Shown here piece by piece: positions 6,463-14,281 of a stretch of DNA of 24,105 nucleotides (position 1 is the first letter of the stretch; each line of letters opens with the position of its first letter). The stretch is taken from assembly GCA_031288035.1 (NCBI GenBank), contig JAITSG010000037.1:1-24105 (forward strand), written 5' to 3'. The DNA is from Rickettsiales bacterium (GTDB lineage: Bacteria; Pseudomonadota; Alphaproteobacteria; Rs-D84; CACZYB01). A model generated the notes under the pieces. The model did no database searches, was not told where the DNA came from, and saw only the letters and a list, made by a program, of their open reading frames with translations. A program made the position numbers and the translations under genes.

Positions 6463-6520
6463 CCAGGCAGAGACTGGCCTGGGCCGGGAATAGGAGCCAA
6501 CGGGCCGCAAGGGAGCGGCC
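6463..6520 (+). promoter_or_regulatory. Two hairpins between tRNA-Trp and secE
   Basis: CCAGGC (6463-6468) pairs with GCCTGG (6477-6482), and GGCCGC (6503-6508) pairs with GCGGCC (6515-6520). Neither is followed by a T-run, so they are not typical terminators. They may mark the site where the tRNA is cut from the secE-nusG mRNA and protect the new 5' end. Confidence 0.35.
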
Positions 6521-6558
6521 GCGAAGGCGGTTTAACTATTAACAAGGCGAATCGGACG

Positions 6559-6744
6559 ATGTTCGGAAAAATATTTAGCTTCTTCGGCGAAACGAAGCAG
6601 GAAATCGCAAAAATAGTCTGGCCCGGAAAGCAGGAAACCGTGCGCGGAGCCGTGATGATATTCGCGTTCTCGGTGCTGTTCGCCCTGTTTTTCCTCGCCG
6701 TGGACAGGATAATAACCTGGATGCTTGGATTCATATTCTCCTGA
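6559..6744 (+). CDS. secE: Preprotein translocase subunit SecE
   Basis: SecE clamps the SecY channel in the inner membrane. The 61-residue protein is the short single-span form common outside enterobacteria: an N-terminal amphipathic helix with the conserved EIAKIVWPGKQETV, then one membrane segment (about 33-58). The ribosome-binding site is weak (AAGG about 12 bases upstream), but the start is fixed by the conserved N-terminus. Followed eight bases later by nusG, the classical order. Confidence 0.95.
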   Translation: MFGKIFSFFGETKQEIAKIVWPGKQETVRGAVMIFAFSVLFALFFLAVDRIITWMLGFIFS

Positions 6745-6752
6745 GGACCAAA

Positions 6753-7316
6753 ATGCTGGACGTAAAAACGCAAAACGACAAAAACGAATCGGCCCGCTGG
6801 TATGTGGTCTATGTCCACTCGGGATGCGAGAACGCCGTGGTCCAGCGCCTTACCGAACGCGTCAAGCGCGCGGGCATGGAAAAAATGTTCGAGGAAATGC
6901 TCATCCCCAGCCAGGAAACGTACGAGCTGAAGGCCGGCAAGAAAGTCAAGGTCGAAAAGAAAGTCTTCCCCGGATACCTCCTGCTCCGCATGGTCATGAA
7001 CAACGAAACTTGGCATTTGGTCAAGGACATAAGCCTCGTCACCGGCTTCCTGGGCTCGAAAACGTCGCCCACGCCCATTTCGGAAAAAGAGGCCGAAACC
7101 CTAATCCACCGCCTGGAGGACAAGAACACGCCCATAGAATCCGCTATAGCCTACGAGGTAGGCGAACAGATAAAGGTCGTGGACGGGCCGTTCGCCTCGT
7201 TCAACGGCGTGGTGGAAAAAGTCGACCAGGAAAAACAGCGCGTATCCGTCTCGGTCTCCATATTCGGAAGGCCGACGCAGGTGGACCTCGGATACTCGCA
7301 GATAGAAAAGGTGTAG
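6753..7316 (+). CDS. nusG: Transcription termination/antitermination factor NusG
   Basis: NusG binds RNA polymerase and links it to Rho or the ribosome. The N-terminal NGN domain shows ARWYVVYVHSGCENAVVQRL and KVFPGYLLLRMVM; the C-terminal KOW domain shows YEVGEQIKVVDGPFASFNGVVEKVD. Length 187 is typical. A TGAGGA overlapping the secE stop serves as ribosome-binding site, so the two genes are likely coupled. The short charged extension before the NGN domain (about 13 residues) is unremarkable. Confidence 0.97.
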   Translation: MLDVKTQNDKNESARWYVVYVHSGCENAVVQRLTERVKRAGMEKMFEEMLIPSQETYELKAGKKVKVEKKVFPGYLLLRMVMNNETWHLVKDISLVTGFLGSKTSPTPISEKEAETLIHRLEDKNTPIESAIAYEVGEQIKVVDGPFASFNGVVEKVDQEKQRVSVSVSIFGRPTQVDLGYSQIEKV

Positions 7317-7323
7317 GCATATC

Positions 7324-7440
7324 ATGGCGCGCCATATAAATCCCGCGCCCAGAAGGGAGGACGAAACCCCGGCCCGCGCGACGGCGAAAGACCAAAAGTC
7401 GGCGAGAACCAGGTCGAAAAAGATAGACATAGGCAGATAA
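7324..7440 (+). CDS. Possible small basic protein between nusG and rplK
   Basis: A 38-codon frame (begins MARHINPAPRRED, ends KKIDIGR) starts seven bases after the nusG stop and uses the same codons as its neighbours, including ATA for Ile. The product is strongly basic and probably disordered. AAGG lies about 12 bases upstream, too far for a good ribosome-binding site. Nothing identifies a function. It may be a genuine micro-protein or merely an untranslated spacer in a GC-rich genome. Confidence 0.3.
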   Translation: MARHINPAPRREDETPARATAKDQKSARTRSKKIDIGR

Positions 7441-7501
7441 TCAACCGGCAGGAGGCCCGCCATGGCCGCTACTGCCATACTCTAACAAAAGGAGCGCTAA
7501 A

Positions 7502-7939
7502 ATGGCAAAAAAGGAAATAACGAAGCTCGTCAAGCTGCAGATCGCGGCCGGCGCGGCAAGCCCGTCCCCGCCGGTCGGGCCGGCCCTGGGCCAGGCCGGG
7601 CTCAACATAATGGAGTTCTGCAAGGCCTTCAACGACAGGACAAAGGACATGGAGAAGGGCTCGCCCGTCCCCGTGATAATCACTGTCTACAAGGACAAGT
7701 CGTTCGACTTCGCGGCGAAGTTTCCCCCGGTAAGCTATTCCATCAAAAAGGCCGCCGGAATAAAGTCCGGCTCCAAAACCCCGGGAAAGGGCGCAAGCGC
7801 CGGGAAAATAAAAAAATCCCAGATAAAGGACATAGCCGAACAGAAGATGCCGGACATGAACTGCCACAGCCTGGAGGCCGCCATAGCCATGGTGGAGGGG
7901 CAGTGCAGGTCCATGAGCGTAGAAGTGACGGAGGACTGA
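7502..7939 (+). CDS. rplK: 50S ribosomal protein L11
   Basis: L11 binds 23S rRNA at the GTPase-associated centre and is needed for RelA activation and factor function. The 145-residue protein has the conserved N-terminal domain with the SPSPPVGPALGQAGLNIMEF stretch and the rRNA-binding C-terminal domain with the PGKGASAGKIKKSQIKDIAEQK region. AAAGGAG lies eight bases before the ATG. Followed one base after its stop by rplA. Confidence 0.97.
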   Translation: MAKKEITKLVKLQIAAGAASPSPPVGPALGQAGLNIMEFCKAFNDRTKDMEKGSPVPVIITVYKDKSFDFAAKFPPVSYSIKKAAGIKSGSKTPGKGASAGKIKKSQIKDIAEQKMPDMNCHSLEAAIAMVEGQCRSMSVEVTED

Positions 7940-7940
7940 G

Positions 7941-8633
7941 ATGTTCGCAAGCAAGAGAATGAAGAAGGTCAACGAAGGGCTCGAGAAGGCGAAGCTCTAC
8001 CCCGCGCGCGAGGCCCTGGACACCCTCAAGTCGAAATCGACCGTGAAGTTCGACGAAACCGTGGACATAGCCCTGAGCCTAGGCATAGACCCCAAGCAGT
8101 CCGACCAGTCCGTGCGCGGCATGGCGGCCCTGCCCTTCGGCACCGGAAAGAAGGTGCGCGTGGCCGTGTTCGCCAAGGGGAACAAGGCCGACGAGGCAAA
8201 GGCGGCGGACGCCGACCTGGTGGGCGACGACGACCTTATAGAAAAGATACAAAAAGGCGAGCTCGGCTTCGACCGCGCCATCGCCACGCCCGACATGATG
8301 GCCTCCCTGGGCAAGGTCGCGAAGATACTCGGGCCCAAGGGACTTATGCCCAACCCGAAGCTCGGCACCGTGACCGCGGACATAAAGGGAGCGGTCGAGA
8401 AGGCCAAGGCCGGACAGGTCGAATTCCGCGCCGAAAAGGCCGGAGTCGTGCACGCCGGAATAGGCAAGCTGAGCTTCGGCACGGAAAAGCTACTCGAAAA
8501 CCTGAAGGCCTTCGTGGCGGCCGTGGAAAAGGCCAAGCCCGCGAGCTCCAAGGGAACGTTTTTGAAAAAGGCCGCGCTGTCCTCGACGCAGGGACCGGGC
8601 CTCAGGCTCGACCTGGCGGACCTCAGGGCCTAG
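7941..8633 (+). CDS. rplA: 50S ribosomal protein L1
   Basis: L1 forms the mobile stalk at the E site and in many bacteria represses its own rplK-rplA mRNA. The 230 residues show the family signatures FDETVDIALSLGIDPKQSDQSVRG, VRVAVFAKG, KILGPKGLMPNPKLGTV and GVVHAGIGKLSF. Its ribosome-binding site (GGAGGA) lies in the last codons of rplK. Isoleucine is encoded by ATA seven times of eight. Confidence 0.97.
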   Translation: MFASKRMKKVNEGLEKAKLYPAREALDTLKSKSTVKFDETVDIALSLGIDPKQSDQSVRGMAALPFGTGKKVRVAVFAKGNKADEAKAADADLVGDDDLIEKIQKGELGFDRAIATPDMMASLGKVAKILGPKGLMPNPKLGTVTADIKGAVEKAKAGQVEFRAEKAGVVHAGIGKLSFGTEKLLENLKAFVAAVEKAKPASSKGTFLKKAALSSTQGPGLRLDLADLRA

Positions 8634-8645
8634 AAGAGCGAAGAA

Positions 8646-8742
8646 TTTGTCCAAGACGGCTGGCGCGAAAGCTCAATCTCCAGCCCAGACAAGAGAAATC
8701 TTGGGGCAAATGCGAACCGGCTTCACAAGAAGCTCCGACAAA
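8646..8742 (+). promoter_or_regulatory. Probable L10 leader (autoregulatory mRNA element)
   Basis: The rplA-rplJ gap folds into nested stems: an outer closing stem TTTGTC (8646-8651) with GACAAA (8737-8742), then GGCTGG/CCAGCC (8658-8663, 8680-8685), a hairpin CAAGA-GAAA-TCTTG (8690-8703) and a hairpin GCTTC-ACAA-GAAGC (8720-8733). Position and branched shape match the L10 leader family, where L10 with L7/L12 binds its own mRNA and represses rplJ-rplL. The family assignment rests on position and fold, not on a covariance search. Confidence 0.75.
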
Positions 8743-8761
8743 CAAGAAAGAAAGGTTTGAA

Positions 8762-9241
8762 ATGGACCGCAACCAAAAGAAAGACTGGATAGCCGACATG
8801 TCCGCCAGGATTTCCAATGCCGGATCCGTCGCGGTGGCGAGCTTCAGGGCCCTGACCGTGAACGAGCTGGAAAACTTAAGGAAATCCGCGCGGGAGGCCG
8901 GCGCCACGATAAAGGTCACGCAGAACCGCCTTTCCAAGATCGCAATCGGAAACACGCGCTTTGGCGCCCTAGCCCCGCTCTTCCGGGGGCCGACGCTCGT
9001 CGCGTACGCCGAAGACCCGATATCCAGCTCGCGCGTGATATTCAACTTCGCCCAGACCAACAACAAGCTGGCCATACTGGGCGGAGCCATGGGCGACGAG
9101 ATATTGGACGCAAGCGGAGTGGAAAGGGTGGCGAAGCTGCCCACGCTCGACGAGGCGAGGACGAATATAGTCCGGCTTATACTGACGCCGGCCGGGAACA
9201 TAGCCCGCGCCCTCTCAGAATACGCAAAAAAGGCCGCGTGA
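8762..9241 (+). CDS. rplJ: 50S ribosomal protein L10
   Basis: L10 anchors the L7/L12 stalk to the large subunit. The 159-residue product has the conserved N-terminal rRNA-binding domain (MDRNQKKDWIADMS, VASFRALTVNELENLR, KVTQNRLSKIA) and a C-terminal helix that binds L7/L12 dimers (VRLILTPAGNIARALSEYAKK). AAAGG lies seven bases before the start. Probably repressed through the leader just upstream. Confidence 0.96.
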   Translation: MDRNQKKDWIADMSARISNAGSVAVASFRALTVNELENLRKSAREAGATIKVTQNRLSKIAIGNTRFGALAPLFRGPTLVAYAEDPISSSRVIFNFAQTNNKLAILGGAMGDEILDASGVERVAKLPTLDEARTNIVRLILTPAGNIARALSEYAKKAA

Positions 9242-9301
9242 AACAACAAAAAACACAAAAACAACCGGCTTTCTGCCGCACAATCAAGAAAGGAAAACAA
9301 A

Positions 9302-9666
<365 letters not shown>

Positions 9667-9667
<1 letters not shown>

Positions 9668-9894
9668 TGAGCGCTATAGGCATAGGCGAGAACGGGGAAG
9701 AGGTGGAGTACTACACACGGTGCCTTGATCCGGAAAAGCAGTGCTACCACAAGAGGGTTGTCAAGCTTTGGGACGGCGGGATCGCAACGGACGACGGGCT
9801 CAGGCAGGATTTCTATTCCCAGGTCCCGGTGTGCACGAACCGCAGCGCCGTGTCCAGACACCTCCCCGGAGAGCATTTCTGCTCGGGACGTTGA
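9667..9894 (+). CDS. Small four-Cys protein coupled to rplL, function unknown
   Basis: A 75-codon frame starts at the ATG that overlaps the rplL stop (TAATG), so ribosomes finishing rplL can re-initiate here. I do not recognise the product. It has a short acidic N-terminus (MSAIGIGENGEEVE), then Cys19, Cys26, Cys56 and Cys72 with His28, His65 and His70, which could make a small zinc site. Codon choice, including ATA for Ile, matches neighbours. It sits where most bacteria have only the rplL-rpoB gap, so it is cotranscribed with stalk and RNA polymerase genes. A pseudoknot-like element follows it. Confidence 0.65.
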
Positions 9895-9910
9895 GGCTGC
9901 ACATCGCAAG

Positions 9911-9958
9911 GGAGGGGGCGGATGCGCGATTTTGCCCCTCCAAAAAACGCAATCGCGC
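9911..9958 (+). promoter_or_regulatory. Possible H-type RNA pseudoknot upstream of rpoB
   Basis: Two interleaved stems: GGAGGGGGC (9911-9919) with GCCCCTCC (9934-9941, one bulged G) and GCGCGATT (9924-9931) with AATCGCGC (9951-9958, perfect). The order of arms is that of an H-type pseudoknot, with connecting loops of 4, 2 and 9 bases; the last loop is A-rich. If they do not coexist they form two alternative hairpins. A 7-bp hairpin (AACAAAG/CTTTGTT, 9977-9999) follows. Confidence 0.45.
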
Positions 9959-10032
9959 GAACACATAGATGCAAGAAACAAAGTTTTCTCCGCTTTGTTC
10001 CCTAAAAAGATGATAAACTTTTAGAGGGCGAA

Positions 10033-10064
10033 GTTAAACATGAAAGGGTTAAAATATGTTTAAC
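10033..10064 (+). promoter_or_regulatory. Hairpin enclosing the rpoB start codon
   Basis: GTTAAACAT (10033-10041) and ATGTTTAAC (10056-10064) are perfect 9-bp inverted copies. The 3' arm begins with the rpoB ATG, and the 14-base loop contains the AAAGGG ribosome-binding site. The stem is AT-rich and would be only moderately stable, as expected for a regulated translation switch. Confidence 0.45.
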
Positions 10065-13000
10065 GCAAACAAAAGAATTAGACGAGACTTCGGAAAGATC
10101 AGGGCCCCCATAGAAATACCGAACCTGATCAAGATACAGGAGGAATCCTACCGCGACTTCCTCCAGATGCACTTGGGGCCCGAGGACAGGAAGAACGTCG
10201 GCATACAGGCCGTGTTCAAATCCGTGTTCCCCATCAACGACTTTTCCGGCCTGGCCGCGCTTGACTTCGTGAAGTACGAGTTCGAGCCCCCGAAGTACGA
10301 CGCGGAAGAATGCCTCAAGCGCGGACTGACCTACGCCGCGCCCCTCAGGGTGCAGCTCCGGCTCGTCATATGGGACATAGCAGAGGACGGATCCAGGTCG
10401 ATCAAAAACGTCAAGGACCAGGACATATTCATGGGCGAAGTCCCCCTGATGACCGACAAGGGCACCCTCATATTCAACGGCACGGAGCGCGTGTTCGTAA
10501 GCCAGATGCAGCGCTCGCCCGGTGTGTTCTTCACGCACGACGGCGGCAAGACCCACTCGTCCGGCAAGCTTTTGTTCGCCGCGAAGATAATACCGCAGCG
10601 CGGATTCTGGCTCGACTTCGAATTCGACGCGAAGGACGTCGTGTACTGCCGCATAGACAAGAAACGCAAGTTCCCGGTCACGACATTGCTCGCCTGCTTC
10701 TACAACGACGAGACCGAGGCCAGGATACAAAAGGCCCTGGCGGAGGGAAAGGACGGGGAATCGGCCGAAAAAACAGGAATGACCACGAACGAGATACTAA
10801 AGCTGTTCTACCGCGAAATAAAGCTGTCGCGATTCAAGAACGGATGGAAGTACAAGTTCGAGCCCGCCCTCATAACCAAGAGCATAAAATTCGGATACGA
10901 CCTGGCGGATGCCAGGAACGGCAAAGTCGTCCTGGAGGCCGGGACGAAGATAACCCCCCGCACGGCCAAGAAAATGTTCGACGACGGCCTTAAGGAAATA
11001 TACGTGGAATCCGAAAAGCTGGCCGGCGCCGGCGCCTATTTATCGGACGACATACTCGACATGGAAACAGGCGAGATAATAGCCGAGGCCGGGGACGAGA
11101 TAACGTCCGACAACCTCCTGGCCATGGACAGGGCAAAGACGGGCGAATTCGGCATACTGTTCATAGACAACGTGACCGTCGGCGCGCATATCCGCAACAC
11201 CCTGGCCTCCGACAAGGAGCGCGACCGCGACGGCAAGACGCACAACAAAACGCGCGAAGAAGCCCTGTTCGAGGTCTACGGCGTCATGCGCCCGGGCGAG
11301 CCGCCCACCATCAACGGCTCGGAAAACATGTTCTACCGCATGTTCTTCGACAAGACCATGTACGACCTCTCGCCGGTCGGAAGGTTCAAGATGAACGTCC
11401 GCCTCGGCAACACGCCCGAAGAGGCGCCGGAAGACCTCACCGTGCTGCGCCGCGACGACATAATAAAGACCATACGCATCCTGACCGGACTCAGGGACGG
11501 CAAGGGCGAGATAGACGACATAGACAACCTTTCCAACCGCCGCGTCCGGTCGGTGGGCGAGATACTCGAAAACCAGTACCGCATAGGCATAGTGCGCATG
11601 GAGCGCTCCATACGCGAAAAAATGTCCAGCGCGCAGATAGACTCCGCAATGCCCCAGGACCTGGTCAACGCCCGCCCGGTGCTCTCCGCGGTGAAGGAGT
11701 TCCTCGGCTCGTCCGCCCTCTCGCAGTTCATGGACCAGGACAACCCGCTCTCCGAAATAGTGCACAAGCGCCGCGTGTCCGCCCTCGGCCCCGGAGGGCT
11801 GACCAGAGAGCGCGCCGACTTCGAGGTGCGCGACGTGCACACCACCCACTATGGCCGCATATGCCCCATAGAAACGCCCGAAGGACAGAACATCGGGCTT
11901 ATCAACAGCCTGGCAAGCTACGCCATGATAAACAAGTACGGATTCCTGGAGACCCCGTACCGCAAGGTCGCGAACGGCAAGGTCACGGACGAGGTCACGT
12001 ACCTGTCCGCAATGGAGGAAACCGGGCACTTCATAGCCCAGGGCAACACCAAGCTCAACAAAAACGGCACCTTCGCCGAACAAATGGTGGCGTGCCGCCA
12101 CAACGGCGAGTTCACCATGGCGTCCAGCGACAGGATAACCCTAATGGACGTAAGCCCGAAACAGGTGGTGTCCGTGGCCGCGGCCCTAATCCCCTTCCTG
12201 GAAAACGACGACGCCAACCGCGCGCTTATGGGCGCGAACATGCAAAGGCAGGCCGTGCCCCTCATCCGCGCGGAGGCCCCGCTAGTCGGAACCGGGATGG
12301 AACACAGGGTGGCGACGGATTCCAAGGCCGTGATACAGGCCGAGAACGACGGCACGGTCAGCCTGGTCGATTCGACGCGCATAGTCGTCACCACCGGCAA
12401 AAAGGCCAAATCCGCCTCCGGCGTCGACATATACAGGCTGCAGAAATACGTCCGCTCGAACAAGGACACCTGCATCAACCAAAAACCCATAGTCAAGGTC
12501 GGCGACAAGGTCAGGGCCGGCGACGTCATAGCCGACGGCCCCTCGACCGACCTGGGCGAGCTGGCCCTCGGGCGCAACGTCCGCGTGGCATTCATGCCGT
12601 GGCAGGGATACAACTACGAGGACGCCATAGTGGTCTCGGAACGCCTGGTCATGAGCGACGCGTTCAGCTCGGTACACATAGAGGAATTCGAGATCATGGC
12701 GCGCGACACGAAGCTCGGCCCCGAAGAGATAACCCGCGACATCCCGAACGTGGGAAGCGAGGTGCTGAGGAGCCTCGACGAAACGGGCGTCATACACATA
12801 GGCGCGCACGTCAAGGCCGGCGACATCCTGGTCGGAAAAGTCACGCCCAAGGGCGAAACCCCCGTCACACCAGAGGAAAAGCTCCTCAGGACCATATTCG
12901 GCGAAAAGGCGACCGAGGTCCGCGACACCTCGCTAAAGGTCCCGCCCGGAACAGAGGGCACGGTGATAGACGTGCGCATGTTCTTCCGCCGCGGAATAGT

Positions 13001-14231
13001 CAAGGACGAGCGCGCCCTGTCCATCGAATACATGGAGATAGAGAGGCTCAACAAGGATAGGAACGACGAGAAAAAAATACTCGAGACCGGGTTCCACGAG
13101 AAGCTCCTGGGCTTCCTAGACGGCAAGGCGGACGCGAACAAGGAAATGCTCCGCGCCGCGGACATAGAGGGCATGAGCAACGCCAAGCTCTCGCGCCTGA
13201 AGCTGGACAGCGAAAGGCATCAGGAACAGCTGGCCCAGATAGTCCGGGACTTCGACGACGTCATCAAGGCGACCGACGCCAACTTCGACGACAAGATAGA
13301 AAAGGTCAAGCAGGGAAACGACCTGATGCCCGGCGTGCTTAAGACCGTGAAGGTGTTCATAGCCGTCAAACGCAAGCTCCAGATAGGCGACAAAATGGCC
13401 GGACGCCACGGAAACAAGGGCATAGTCGCCCGCGTAGTCCCGGCCGAGGACATGCCGTACCTCTCGGACGGATCCCCGGTCGACATAGTTCTCAATCCGC
13501 TCGGCGTGCCGTCGCGAATGAACGTGGGCCAGATACTCGAAACCCACCTAGGCTGGGCCGCAAAGGGGCTCGGCATAAAAATCGGCGACATGCTAGAGGA
13601 AGTGAGGAACAGATCCATCAAGATACAGGACCTCAAGGACGCGCTCAAGCGCATATACGGCGCCGAAATATACTCGCGCGACATAGAGCCCCTGGACGAC
13701 GGCGAGATAAAACAGCTGGCGGCCGGGCTTTCGGACGGCGTGCCCATGTCGACCCCGGTGTTCGACGGGGCCAAGACAGAGGACATAGACTACCTCCTTT
13801 CCGAGGCCGGACTCGACAAATCGGGCCAGGTCGACCTCTACAACGGCGAAACCGGCGAGAAGTTCGACCAGAAGGTCACGGTCGGATATATGTACATGCT
13901 GAAGCTCCACCACCTGGTGGACGAGAAGATGCACGCGCGCTCGGTCGGCCCGTACAGCCTCATCACCCAGCAGCCGCTCGGCGGAAAGGCCCAGTTCGGA
14001 GGCCAGCGGTTCGGCGAAATGGAGGTGTGGGCGCTCGAGGCCTTCGGCGCGGCATACACCCTCCAGGAAATGCTCACCGTCAAGTCGGACGACGTGTCCG
14101 GGCGTACGAAAGTGTACGAATCAATCGTTCGAGGAAACTACGACTTCGAATACGGCATCCCGGAATCCTTCAACGTGCTGGTAAAGGAAATACGGTCGCT
14201 CGGACTCAACCTCGAGCTCAAGAAAAACTGA
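10056..14231 (+). CDS. rpoB: DNA-directed RNA polymerase subunit beta
   Basis: Catalytic core subunit of RNA polymerase. The 1391 residues run from the typical opening (RRDFGKIRAPIEIPNLIKIQ) to the conserved end (EMEVWALEAFGAAYTLQEML and the final GIPESFNVLVKEIRSLGLN). The rifampicin pocket reads SQFMDQDNPLSEIVHKRRVS, with the key Asp, His and Ser (E. coli 516, 526, 531) intact; the Asn518 position is Asp, a variable site. The active-site GDKMAGRHGNKGIV block is intact. AAAGGG lies seven bases before the ATG, inside the loop of a start-codon hairpin. Part of the rplKAJL-rpoBC unit. Confidence 0.98.
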   Translation: MFNANKRIRRDFGKIRAPIEIPNLIKIQEESYRDFLQMHLGPEDRKNVGIQAVFKSVFPINDFSGLAALDFVKYEFEPPKYDAEECLKRGLTYAAPLRVQLRLVIWDIAEDGSRSIKNVKDQDIFMGEVPLMTDKGTLIFNGTERVFVSQMQRSPGVFFTHDGGKTHSSGKLLFAAKIIPQRGFWLDFEFDAKDVVYCRIDKKRKFPVTTLLACFYNDETEARIQKALAEGKDGESAEKTGMTTNEILKLFYREIKLSRFKNGWKYKFEPALITKSIKFGYDLADARNGKVVLEAGTKITPRTAKKMFDDGLKEIYVESEKLAGAGAYLSDDILDMETGEIIAEAGDEITSDNLLAMDRAKTGEFGILFIDNVTVGAHIRNTLASDKERDRDGKTHNKTREEALFEVYGVMRPGEPPTINGSENMFYRMFFDKTMYDLSPVGRFKMNVRLGNTPEEAPEDLTVLRRDDIIKTIRILTGLRDGKGEIDDIDNLSNRRVRSVGEILENQYRIGIVRMERSIREKMSSAQIDSAMPQDLVNARPVLSAVKEFLGSSALSQFMDQDNPLSEIVHKRRVSALGPGGLTRERADFEVRDVHTTHYGRICPIETPEGQNIGLINSLASYAMINKYGFLETPYRKVANGKVTDEVTYLSAMEETGHFIAQGNTKLNKNGTFAEQMVACRHNGEFTMASSDRITLMDVSPKQVVSVAAALIPFLENDDANRALMGANMQRQAVPLIRAEAPLVGTGMEHRVATDSKAVIQAENDGTVSLVDSTRIVVTTGKKAKSASGVDIYRLQKYVRSNKDTCINQKPIVKVGDKVRAGDVIADGPSTDLGELALGRNVRVAFMPWQGYNYEDAIVVSERLVMSDAFSSVHIEEFEIMARDTKLGPEEITRDIPNVGSEVLRSLDETGVIHIGAHVKAGDILVGKVTPKGETPVTPEEKLLRTIFGEKATEVRDTSLKVPPGTEGTVIDVRMFFRRGIVKDERALSIEYMEIERLNKDRNDEKKILETGFHEKLLGFLDGKADANKEMLRAADIEGMSNAKLSRLKLDSERHQEQLAQIVRDFDDVIKATDANFDDKIEKVKQGNDLMPGVLKTVKVFIAVKRKLQIGDKMAGRHGNKGIVARVVPAEDMPYLSDGSPVDIVLNPLGVPSRMNVGQILETHLGWAAKGLGIKIGDMLEEVRNRSIKIQDLKDALKRIYGAEIYSRDIEPLDDGEIKQLAAGLSDGVPMSTPVFDGAKTEDIDYLLSEAGLDKSGQVDLYNGETGEKFDQKVTVGYMYMLKLHHLVDEKMHARSVGPYSLITQQPLGGKAQFGGQRFGEMEVWALEAFGAAYTLQEMLTVKSDDVSGRTKVYESIVRGNYDFEYGIPESFNVLVKEIRSLGLNLELKKN

Positions 14232-14281
14232 AAACAACCGGGTTTCGGCCTTGAAAACAAAATAAACCAAGAGGGCAGAAA

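Noticed and set aside
5994..7016. A 340-residue minus-strand frame crossing tRNA-Trp, secE and nusG
   Set aside because: It reads the antisense of the tRNA (the familiar RIRTHGLRFWRP pattern of spurious tRNA-antisense ORFs) and lacks a ribosome-binding site.
11700..11800. Possible rifampicin resistance in rpoB (Asp at the Asn518 position)
   Set aside because: The main resistance positions (516, 526, 531) carry the sensitive residues, and position 518 varies naturally between bacteria.
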